Below, piece by piece: positions 7,220 through 14,227 of a stretch of DNA of 21,431 nt (positions are counted from its first letter, which is position 1; each line of letters opens with the position of its first letter). The stretch is from an uncultured Lachnospiraceae bacterium (GTDB lineage Bacteria; Bacillota; Clostridia; Lachnospirales; Lachnospiraceae). The DNA lies in NCBI GenBank assembly GCA_946549155.1, contig CAMNQN010000026.1, forward strand, positions 1-21,431, read 5' to 3'. The notes under the pieces are model-generated. The model saw only the letters and a program-made list of their open reading frames with translations, had not been told where the DNA came from and ran no database searches. The position numbers and the translations under genes were made by a program.

Positions 7220-7252
7220 CCCATTGATGGGTGAAAAATCTGAATATATAAT
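7220..7252 (+). promoter_or_regulatory. Promoter of the CUT2 transporter operon with palindrome over the -35
   Basis: TTGATG (7224-7229), 17-base spacer, perfect TATAAT (7247-7252). The palindrome CCCAT-TG-ATGGG (7220-7231) covers the -35 box, a position suited to a repressor or class II regulator. The transcript would start near 7259, about 30 bases before the ATG, which has a GGAGGA ribosome binding site. Confidence 0.7.
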
Positions 7253-7290
7253 AGAAACTATCAATCATACATAGAAACGGAGGAAAAAGT

Positions 7291-8247
7291 ATGAAAAAAA
7301 GAATGACGTTAGCGCTTGTATTCATGTTGTTGGTTGTTTGTCTTGCGGGAAGCGTTCCGGCGGCGGCTTCTGAGGCGGAGCAAGAAGGGGGTTATAAGAT
7401 TGGGTTGTGCTTATCGGAGATGACGAACGCCCTTTTTGCCGATATTCAGAAAATCCTGGACGAGAAGGCAAAGAGCGAAGGGAACGAGCTGATTGTACGT
7501 GACGCCCATTCGGATGCCAATAATCTGATCCAGGCTATCGAGGATTTTATTTCTGCCGGCTGCGATATGATTATTATTCAGAACTTTGCCGGTGATGCGG
7601 CTACCAATGTGCTGCAGCAGGCGAGGGATGCGGGAATCTGTATCTGCTCCTGGGATTATGCGCTGGAAGAGGCTCACTTCAGTATCATAAATGACGAAAC
7701 GGAATTGGGCAAGACGATTGGCCGCGCTGCCGGAGAGTGGATTACGGAGAATTTGGACGGAAAAGCAGAGGTTGCAATTTGTAACTATCCGGCGCTGTCG
7801 TTTTTGGTGGTTCGTGAGGAAGGTATCGTGGAAGGCCTGAAGGAAGCGGCGCCCGAGGCGGAGATCGTAAATCGTCTGTCTGCCGGTTATGCCAATGAGG
7901 GATTTACAGCAGGTGAGAATTTCCTTCAGAAGAACCCGGATGTACAGGTTGTTGTAGGAATTAACGATGGCGGCATTATGGGCGTTTATGAAGCCTTCAA
8001 AGCAGCCGGAAAATCGAAGGATGACGGAATTGCCCTGTTCGGATGCGATGCGTCGGAAGATGCGTTAAATGCAATTCAGGAAGACGGCATGTATGTGGGG
8101 ACGGTTACCACAAAAGCAAAGACGAAAATCGTGGAAATGTACGAAGCAGGTCTTGAAGCGGTTGAAAGCGGCACTTTGCCGGAAGAAAATCAGATTATTT
8201 ACTTTGATAAGATTGTGATTACGAAGGATAATATTGACGAGGCATAA
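7291..8247 (+). CDS. Sugar ABC transporter substrate-binding protein (CUT2/ribose type)
   Basis: A 318-residue extracellular binding protein of the periplasmic-binding-protein I type (ribose/galactose-like), which captures a sugar for the downstream ATPase and permease. Seen: an N-terminal signal peptide (about 1-26), then the two-lobe fold: YKIGLCL (35-41), the DAHSDANNLIQAIEDFISAG segment, a D-x-I-I-I-Q strand, VVVGINDGG and the FGCDAS segment. The signal region contains Cys17, but the context is LVVC followed by more hydrophobic residues, not a canonical L-A-G-C lipobox. A type I site, A24-A25-A26, precedes Ser27. Most Gram-positive binding proteins of this kind are lipoproteins, so this is unusual. 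It is first in the operon. Substrate cannot be told; the linked esterase and CUT2 class suggest a monosaccharide or esterified sugar. Confidence 0.92.
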   Translation: MKKRMTLALVFMLLVVCLAGSVPAAASEAEQEGGYKIGLCLSEMTNALFADIQKILDEKAKSEGNELIVRDAHSDANNLIQAIEDFISAGCDMIIIQNFAGDAATNVLQQARDAGICICSWDYALEEAHFSIINDETELGKTIGRAAGEWITENLDGKAEVAICNYPALSFLVVREEGIVEGLKEAAPEAEIVNRLSAGYANEGFTAGENFLQKNPDVQVVVGINDGGIMGVYEAFKAAGKSKDDGIALFGCDASEDALNAIQEDGMYVGTVTTKAKTKIVEMYEAGLEAVESGTLPEENQIIYFDKIVITKDNIDEA

Positions 8248-8265
8248 GCAGCAGGAATATAGATC

Positions 8266-8308
8266 AAGCCGTTCCTATGGAGCGGCTTAATCTTTCTTGT
8301 ATTTTTGT
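8266..8308 (+). terminator. Intra-operon hairpin between binding protein and ATPase genes
   Basis: A 10-bp stem, AAGCCGTTCC (8266-8275) with GGAGCGGCTT (8279-8288) including one G-T pair, closed by a 3-base TAT loop, then a T-rich tail (8291-8308) that is interrupted rather than a pure T-run. It probably works as a partial terminator or 3' stabiliser that keeps binding-protein mRNA above that of the transporter genes, a common arrangement in ABC operons. Confidence 0.65.
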
Positions 8309-8326
8309 TCAAAAGGGGGAAACGTG

Positions 8327-9811
8327 ATGAGCGATGTTTTTCTGGAACTGTCACATATAACGAAATACTATCCGGGCGTAAAAGCATTAAATGATGTTTC
8401 GGTTGAATTAAAAAAGGGTGAGGTCCATGCCTTGGTGGGGGAAAACGGGGCGGGAAAATCTACGCTGATAAAAATACTGGCCGGCGCGGTGGAACCAAAC
8501 GGGGGAGAGATCATTCTTAACGGGAAGCATTATGAAAAAATGACGCCGCAGTCAGCAAAAGAGCTGGGTGTGGAGGTGATTTATCAGGAATTTAATTTAA
8601 TGCCCTCCTTATCTGTGGCGGAGAATATTTTTTGCGGTTCCTATATGGGAAACGGCGTAATCATTTCCAGAAAGAAAATGGAGCAGGAAGCGGAGAGAAT
8701 ATTAAGGGATATGGGGCTTTTTATTTCCCCGGGCGTATTGGTAAAAAATCTGAGCGTTGCGTATATGCAGGTGGTCGAGATTGCCAAGGCGATTTCCCGG
8801 AATGCGGAAATCCTGGTGATGGACGAACCAACGGCGCCCTTAACCAATGCCGAGGTTGAAATCCTTTTTCAGGTAATTGGGAGGTTAAAGGAAAAAGGGG
8901 TCACGATTATTTATATTTCACATCGGTTAAATGAAATTTTCCAGATCGCGGACAGGATTACCGTGCTCAGAGATGGAAACAAAATTGCAAGTCATAATAC
9001 CGTGGACGTGTCCAGAAAACAGCTGATTTATGAAATGGTAGGGCGGGAAATAACAGAAACTTATCCGACAAGAAATAATTCGGTGGGCGAAACGATACTT
9101 CAGCTGAAAAATGTTACGGGTAACGGAGTGCGTAATATTTCCTTTGAGGTACATAAGGGAGAAATTTTAGGCCTTGCCGGATTAGTGGGTGCGGGCAGGA
9201 CGGAAACAATCCGGATGCTTTTCGGGGCGGATCCTAAAGTGTCGGGACAGTTCCTTTTAAATGGAAAAGAAATTTCACCGAAGTCTCCGAAGGAGGCGGT
9301 AGAGCATGGAATCCTGCTGATACCGGAGGACAGAAAGAGACAGGGAGTTATTCTGAACCTGCCGATTTATATGAATATTACGCTGCCGATTTTGCCTAAG
9401 ATATCGAAATTCACAGTGATAAACAAAAAGCTTGAGAAAAAAATGGTGGATCAACAGCAGGCGGCGCTTAGAATAAAGACGCCGACGCTCCAACAGCTGG
9501 TAAAAAACTTAAGCGGCGGAAATCAACAGAAGGTAGTGCTTGCCAAATGGCTGGTCTGCCAGGGGCAGGTGCTGATTTTTGACGAGCCAACGAGAGGGAT
9601 TGATGTTGGAGCAAAGCAGGAAATTTATGGCCTGATGAATGAGCTGTGTGAACAGGGAATGGCGATTATTATGATTTCTTCAGAGATGGAGGAAGTGATA
9701 GGAATGTCTGACAGGATTGTAGTGCTTAGTGAAGGCATTCAGACGGCGGTGCTGGACCGCGCGGATTTTAATCAGGAAACGATTTTACATCATGCTTCAG
9801 GACATCATTAA
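8327..9811 (+). CDS. Sugar ABC transporter ATP-binding protein (CUT2, RbsA/MglA type)
   Basis: A 494-residue tandem ATPase that powers the linked permease. First domain: Walker A GENGAGKST at 38-46, Q-loop around Gln87, Walker B ILVMDEPT at 162-169, H-loop His199; its signature is LSVAYMQ (142-148) rather than LSGGQ. Second domain: degenerate Walker A GLVGAGRTE at 285-293, canonical signature LSGGNQQ at 395-401, Walker B LIFDEPTRG at 416-424. One fully competent and one degenerate nucleotide site is the usual CUT2 pattern. The ATG at 8327 has GGGGG 7 bases upstream; an in-frame TTG at 8297 lies in the hairpin tail and is rejected. The permease gene starts 14 bases after its stop. A dead paralogue lies at 14190-15590. 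Confidence 0.95.
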   Translation: MSDVFLELSHITKYYPGVKALNDVSVELKKGEVHALVGENGAGKSTLIKILAGAVEPNGGEIILNGKHYEKMTPQSAKELGVEVIYQEFNLMPSLSVAENIFCGSYMGNGVIISRKKMEQEAERILRDMGLFISPGVLVKNLSVAYMQVVEIAKAISRNAEILVMDEPTAPLTNAEVEILFQVIGRLKEKGVTIIYISHRLNEIFQIADRITVLRDGNKIASHNTVDVSRKQLIYEMVGREITETYPTRNNSVGETILQLKNVTGNGVRNISFEVHKGEILGLAGLVGAGRTETIRMLFGADPKVSGQFLLNGKEISPKSPKEAVEHGILLIPEDRKRQGVILNLPIYMNITLPILPKISKFTVINKKLEKKMVDQQQAALRIKTPTLQQLVKNLSGGNQQKVVLAKWLVCQGQVLIFDEPTRGIDVGAKQEIYGLMNELCEQGMAIIMISSEMEEVIGMSDRIVVLSEGIQTAVLDRADFNQETILHHASGHH

Positions 9812-9825
9812 AGGAGAAAAAGAGG

Positions 9826-10791
9826 ATGAAAGAAAAAATTATAACACATATTCAAAAATATATGGTCATCGTGATTTTGATTGTATTAATGATATTCTTT
9901 TCGATTCTGGCGCCTAATTTTTTTGCTGTGAATAATTTCTTTACGATATTAAGGCAGGTATCCATGATTGGAATTTTGTCGGTAGGCGGCGCTTTCATCA
10001 TGATTTCCGGAGGAATTGATCTGTCCCTGGGCGTTCAGATGGGGCTGAGCGGTATTATCGCGGCGAAGCTTATGGTAAATTATGGGGTGCCGATTGCGGC
10101 CGCCTGTATGCTGGGCCTTCTTGCCACAACCCTGGTGGGCTTCCTGAATGGGGTGATCATTACAACTACAAATATGCAGCCCCTGATTGCTACGCTGGGT
10201 ATGATGAATATTGTGAAAGGGATCAACTATATCATCACGGATGGCCTTCCGATTTATGGCATTCCTTCCCGGATTACGGTGCTTGGCCAGGGGCATATCG
10301 GACCAGTGCCTGTCCCAAGTATTGTGATGGTTATTACATTTTGCCTGGGTGGATTTTTGCTGAATAAAACCTATCTTGGCCGCTATTTTTATGCTTTGGG
10401 AAGTAACGAGGAGGCAGCCCGGCTTACGGGTCTGAATACGAAAAAAATACGAATCTTTGCGTATACCATCGGAGGCGTTTTAGGAGGCATTGCAGGCCTG
10501 GTATTGATGGCAAGGGTAAATTCGGCTCAGCCCATGTCGGGCTGGGGAAATGAGATGGATGTAATTACTGCCTGTGTAGTGGGAGGCGTCAGCGCGGCAG
10601 GCGGTGAGGGGAAAATGTCCGGTGTGATTGCCGGTGTCCTTATTATGGGAGTTTTGTCCAATGGTATGGCGGTTCTCGGACTTGGGGAATATCACCAGGT
10701 TGTGGTGAAGGGTGTGGTATTGATTTTGGCAGTTGGATTTGACTGTATGCAGCGCATTTGGGGAGCCAAGGTAAAAAGGATTGAGGTATAG
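9826..10791 (+). CDS. Sugar ABC transporter permease (CUT2, RbsC type)
   Basis: A 321-residue, very hydrophobic inner-membrane permease of the BPD_transp_2 family. Seen: the GGIDLSLG motif at 62-69 and a cytoplasmic coupling segment GSNEEAARLTGL at 192-203, both typical of RbsC-like permeases. Multiple membrane segments are spread through the whole length (for example about 13-30, 48-60, 88-110, 163-179, 212-228, 266-285, 293-306). AAAGGAG overlaps the ATPase stop and serves the ATG at 9826. A single permease gene implies a homodimer with the fused ATPase. The esterase gene follows after 14 bases. Confidence 0.94.
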   Translation: MKEKIITHIQKYMVIVILIVLMIFFSILAPNFFAVNNFFTILRQVSMIGILSVGGAFIMISGGIDLSLGVQMGLSGIIAAKLMVNYGVPIAAACMLGLLATTLVGFLNGVIITTTNMQPLIATLGMMNIVKGINYIITDGLPIYGIPSRITVLGQGHIGPVPVPSIVMVITFCLGGFLLNKTYLGRYFYALGSNEEAARLTGLNTKKIRIFAYTIGGVLGGIAGLVLMARVNSAQPMSGWGNEMDVITACVVGGVSAAGGEGKMSGVIAGVLIMGVLSNGMAVLGLGEYHQVVVKGVVLILAVGFDCMQRIWGAKVKRIEV

Positions 10792-10805
10792 AAGGGAGAA
10801 AGGAT

Positions 10806-11618
10806 ATGTCGTATTTTAATGGTGCAATTTATTCCGAAACGTTAAATATGGATACTTCACTGGCGGTTATATTGCCGCAGGATTCCCGCTGGCACAGAGG
10901 AATTATTCCGTTGGCCCCGGGGATTGAACGAAGAGAAAAGCCCAGGCTGCTGATTCTTCTTCACGGTTTGACCGATAACTGGATTGCGTGGGCGCATCGT
11001 TCCAGGATTTACTCCTATGCGGAATATTATGATGTGGCGGTTGTCATGCCTGAGGTGCAAAGAAGCTTTTACCAGGATATGAAAAATGGAATGCGGTATT
11101 TTTCATATATTACGGAAGAGCTTCCGAAACTGACAGCGCAGATGTTTCAGGTATCCGTTGAACCGGAAGATTTAATGATCGCGGGACTTTCCATGGGGGG
11201 CTATGGCGCGTTAAAGTGCGGATTGACTTATCCGGAGCGGTTTCGCGCGGTGGGAGCGTTTTCCAGTGCAAGCGATATGGAAGGCTTCGTGACAGATATT
11301 CCGGTTCGCAAGGAAACGGCCGGCTTTGAGCGGGATGTGGCGGGAATATTTGGTGAAAAAACAGAGATTCCGGAAATGAGCAGACTGAAGCATTTGACGG
11401 ACCTTTGCGTGGGAAAAGAGAAGCTGCCGGGAATCTATATGGCATGCGGAAAACAGGATGAGCTTTATGAGCAGAATATAGAATTAAAGGAATACATGAA
11501 GGACAAAGGGCTTCCCCATAAATGGGAAGAATGGGATGGAATTCATGACTGGGATTTTTGGGATGTTGCGATTCAGAAATTTTTACGTCTTGCATTGACA
11601 GAAAAGGATTTTTGTTAG
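10806..11618 (+). CDS. Esterase, alpha/beta-hydrolase of the esterase D/tributyrin esterase type
   Basis: A 270-residue cytoplasmic serine esterase with no signal peptide. Seen: oxyanion-side motif LLHGLTDN (51-58), nucleophile elbow GLSMGG (127-132) with Ser129, then likely acid Asp218 in the CGKQDELYEQN segment and His247 in the GIHDWDFW segment, which gives a full catalytic triad. The order and spacing fit the putative esterase (PF00756-like) family, which includes acetyl, feruloyl and S-formylglutathione esterases. As the last gene of the transporter operon (14 bases after the permease, GGGAGAAAGG ribosome binding site), it may strip acyl groups from the imported sugar inside the cell; this link is inferred. 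An S-formylglutathione hydrolase role is less likely without a linked dehydrogenase. Confidence 0.88.
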   Translation: MSYFNGAIYSETLNMDTSLAVILPQDSRWHRGIIPLAPGIERREKPRLLILLHGLTDNWIAWAHRSRIYSYAEYYDVAVVMPEVQRSFYQDMKNGMRYFSYITEELPKLTAQMFQVSVEPEDLMIAGLSMGGYGALKCGLTYPERFRAVGAFSSASDMEGFVTDIPVRKETAGFERDVAGIFGEKTEIPEMSRLKHLTDLCVGKEKLPGIYMACGKQDELYEQNIELKEYMKDKGLPHKWEEWDGIHDWDFWDVAIQKFLRLALTEKDFC

Positions 11619-11629
11619 CGGTGGGAAAA

Positions 11630-11657
11630 GGTATGCCTGGAAAGGCATATCTTTTTT
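11630..11657 (+). terminator. Rho-independent terminator after the transporter/esterase operon
   Basis: A 9-bp stem, GGTATGCCT (11630-11638) with AGGCATATC (11643-11651), one G-T pair, GGAA tetraloop, then TTTTTT (11652-11657). Its form is textbook, so the following regulator genes need their own promoter. Confidence 0.9.
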
Positions 11658-11677
11658 GGCTGCTTTTCGCAAAGATG

Positions 11678-11686
11678 TGGTATACT
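11678..11686 (+). promoter_or_regulatory. Extended -10 promoter for the AraC-type regulator/kinase operon
   Basis: TGG-TATACT with TATACT at 11681-11686, directly after the terminator. A TTGGCT lies 19 bases upstream, too far to be a convincing -35, so the extended -10 would carry recognition. Confidence 0.5.
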
Positions 11687-11716
11687 TGATGAAAAGGTTA
11701 AGGACTGGTGGATGCA

Positions 11717-13291
11717 ATGGATAAAATGAAAATTGTCATTGCAGATGATGAGAAAAAGATATGTCTGCTTCTGCGCAATTTGATTGATTGGGACAGTATT
11801 GGCATGGAAATTGTGGGAGAGGCCAATAACGGGATGGATGCTTTGCAGCTTTTGATTGCAGAGAGACCGGATATTGTTATTTTGGATATCCGTATGCCCG
11901 GGATGGACGGTCTGGAATTATTGCAGAAAATCAGGGAAATGGATGAAAGCATAAAAGTAATATTGATTTCAGGACATAAGCATTTTGAGTATGCGCATAC
12001 GGCGCTTCGCTATGGGGTAGAAAACTATCTGCTGAAGCCAATCAGCGGGGAGGAATTGATGAACAATCTGCAGATGGTGAAAAATAAGATTCTGCAGGAG
12101 TCAGGGGAAGTAAAGAGAAGGATGGTTATGGAAGAGCGTCTGGTCGAAAGCGTTGAGAAGGTCCGCAGAAATTTCCTGGCTGATTTGGTGGATAACCGCA
12201 TAAGAACAGAGCAGGCGCAGCTGGAAAGATGGAATCAGGAGTACTATCTTCACCTTCAAAACGGTCATTTCCGTATTGGCCTGCTTCAGGTCAGGGGACT
12301 GAAACGGCAGCAGGCGGATATTGTTCTGGGCTATACGGGAAGCTTCCTTGAAAACAGCTTCCGGTCTTTTAATTATGAGCTTTTGTATCTGAAAGATAAG
12401 CATACATTGATTTGCCTGTTTAATTATGAAAAGGAAGAAGAATGGAGAGAAGGCCTGAGAGATTTTTTAGAAAAGCTTGTGCAGAAATACGAGGATGTCT
12501 GTTCTTTTAACATAGGGATTTCGAAGGAGAGCGGCAGCATATCGGCGGAAATGCTTGGACAGGCAAGGGATGCCGCCCTGTATTTTCTGCGGACCGGAAT
12601 GCACAAAATTATCTTTTATACGGAATCGATGGAGCGGCAGGAGAATTTCCCGGAAAATGAGTGGTATAAAAAGCTGCAGCAGGCACTTCAGATAGAAAGT
12701 ACGGAGCTGGTGGAAAAATGCTTTGAGATTTTAATGAAATATGCAGAGAAGAGGATTATGAGCCCCTCCACGTTATACGGAGTGATGAATAAGGCGGGGC
12801 AGCTTCTGGAAAATTCGAATACAGAAAAAAAACTGGAGGCGGCGGTGTTTGTAAAAGCCCAGTATTTGGAATGTCTCAGTCAGGCAGGGACAGAGCGTGA
12901 GCTGGTTTCAACAGGGAAAAAAGAAGCGCTCCGTTTTATTCGGGAATGTACCGAGCTGAGAGAAAGGAAGGATTCGAAGTATGTCCGTTTGGCGAAGACT
13001 TATATCGAATCGAATTTCACAAGAGATCTTTTGCTGGAGGACACCGCAAAAGAGATAGGCATCAATTCCAGCTATTTAAGCGCATTGTTCAAAAAGGAGC
13101 AGGGAATTACCTTTACAGACTATTTAACAGAGGTCAGGATATCTAAGGCAAAAGAGATGCTGGAGGAAGGCAGAATGACGGTTTCAGAAGTAGGATGGGC
13201 AGTGGGCTACAAGGATCAAAAATACTTCAGCAAGCTGTTTTTGAAGGTGGTCGGGATCAAGCCTTCTGAATATAAGAAATTATATTCCTGA
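11717..13291 (+). CDS. AraC-family response regulator (YesN-like)
   Basis: A 524-residue two-component regulator. Seen: a receiver domain (1-125) with acidic pocket Asp10/Asp11, phosphoacceptor Asp57 in the VILDIRMPGMDG segment, a switch Ser/Gly around 85-86 and Lys107 in LLKPIS. A long middle region (about 125-415) has no motif I can name, as is usual for YesN-like regulators. A C-terminal double helix-turn-helix AraC domain (about 420-524) includes the LEDTAKEIGINSSYLSALFK region and the VSEVGWAVGYKDQKYFSKLF region. Nearby in-frame starts GTG 11708, ATG 11717 and ATG 11726 are all possible; 11717 has GGTGG 5 bases upstream. The kinase gene follows after 12 bases. It likely activates the neighbouring transporter promoter at 7220-7252. 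Confidence 0.92.
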   Translation: MDKMKIVIADDEKKICLLLRNLIDWDSIGMEIVGEANNGMDALQLLIAERPDIVILDIRMPGMDGLELLQKIREMDESIKVILISGHKHFEYAHTALRYGVENYLLKPISGEELMNNLQMVKNKILQESGEVKRRMVMEERLVESVEKVRRNFLADLVDNRIRTEQAQLERWNQEYYLHLQNGHFRIGLLQVRGLKRQQADIVLGYTGSFLENSFRSFNYELLYLKDKHTLICLFNYEKEEEWREGLRDFLEKLVQKYEDVCSFNIGISKESGSISAEMLGQARDAALYFLRTGMHKIIFYTESMERQENFPENEWYKKLQQALQIESTELVEKCFEILMKYAEKRIMSPSTLYGVMNKAGQLLENSNTEKKLEAAVFVKAQYLECLSQAGTERELVSTGKKEALRFIRECTELRERKDSKYVRLAKTYIESNFTRDLLLEDTAKEIGINSSYLSALFKKEQGITFTDYLTEVRISKAKEMLEEGRMTVSEVGWAVGYKDQKYFSKLFLKVVGIKPSEYKKLYS

Positions 13292-13303
13292 CAGGGAGCG
13301 GAA

Positions 13304-14227
13304 ATGAAAAGAGAAGCGATCTTGGATAGTGTGATTGTGGTCGGGCTTGCGCTGGCTGCCGTGTTTAAATTGATCTGCCAGAAACAGATAGAACCGTTTT
13401 TTCTGTATTTGTGCCTGAGCGGATATATAGCCTGCCGCTGCCTGAGCTTCCGGCATATGGAAAAAGAGTATGCGCGGGAGAGGCAGGCCTTCCTGGAGAA
13501 ATTGGAAAGAAAAGAGAGGGAGAAGTATCGTTTGGACTGCGAGGAAGAAATTAAACACCTGCAAAACCAGATCAATCCTCACTTTTTGTATAATACGCTG
13601 GATTCCATCCGTGGGCAGGCCCTCTCAGTGGGAGAGATTAAGCTTGCGGATATGGTGGAGGCGCTGTCCTCCTTTTTTCGGTACAGTATCAGCCGGAGAG
13701 GAAATATTGTATCGCTGGAGGAGGAAATCCGCAATGTAAAGACCTATGTAAAGATACAGAAATTCCGTTTTGAGGAACGTTTTGACTTGAAAATAGAAAT
13801 GGACGCCTCCGATGAGGTGATGGAATGCCTGATTCCCAAGATGACATTGCAGCCGATTGTGGAAAATGCCATTTATCATGGAATTGAAACGGGAATGCGG
13901 CCCGGAATAGTGACGGTCAGAATCATTGAAACAGAGGAACGGCTGTTGATTTATGTGACGGATAATGGGGTGGGGATTTCCAAGGAGAAGCTGAAAAAGA
14001 TTCATGACGCTTTGAATGAAAAGGGCAGTCAGGAAGATCATAAATTGTCGGCAAAGCAGGGAGAGGGCAATGGCCTTGCGCTCAGAAATGTGAATGAGAG
14101 GATTCATATCTACTATGGGGATGGGTATGGAATCAGTATTTACAGCACAGTTAATGTGGGAACAGAGGTGGAGATCCGCCTGCCCACGATTAAAGAGAAA
14201 GAGGCGCTGAAGTTTTTTGAAGAGTGA
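13304..14227 (+). CDS. LytS/YesM-type sensor histidine kinase with no extracellular domain
   Basis: A 307-residue membrane kinase that should phosphorylate the upstream regulator. Seen: two hydrophobic segments (about 7-24 and 31-46) separated by only about six polar residues, a charged coiled-coil-like stretch (52-86), His_kinase-type dimerisation segment NQINPHFLYNTLDSI with phosphoacceptor His93, N-box VENAIYHGI with Asn188, G1 DNGVG at 220-224 and G2 EGNGLAL at 254-260. YesM relatives usually carry a large extracellular sensor (Cache type) and a HAMP domain; both are missing here, and the gene is not visibly truncated because it has a good AGGGAGCGG ribosome binding site and an intact membrane hairpin. 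The signal must come from the membrane, the cytoplasm or a partner protein. The last 38 bases overlap the convergent gene at 14190. Confidence 0.92.
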   Translation: MKREAILDSVIVVGLALAAVFKLICQKQIEPFFLYLCLSGYIACRCLSFRHMEKEYARERQAFLEKLERKEREKYRLDCEEEIKHLQNQINPHFLYNTLDSIRGQALSVGEIKLADMVEALSSFFRYSISRRGNIVSLEEEIRNVKTYVKIQKFRFEERFDLKIEMDASDEVMECLIPKMTLQPIVENAIYHGIETGMRPGIVTVRIIETEERLLIYVTDNGVGISKEKLKKIHDALNEKGSQEDHKLSAKQGEGNGLALRNVNERIHIYYGDGYGISIYSTVNVGTEVEIRLPTIKEKEALKFFEE

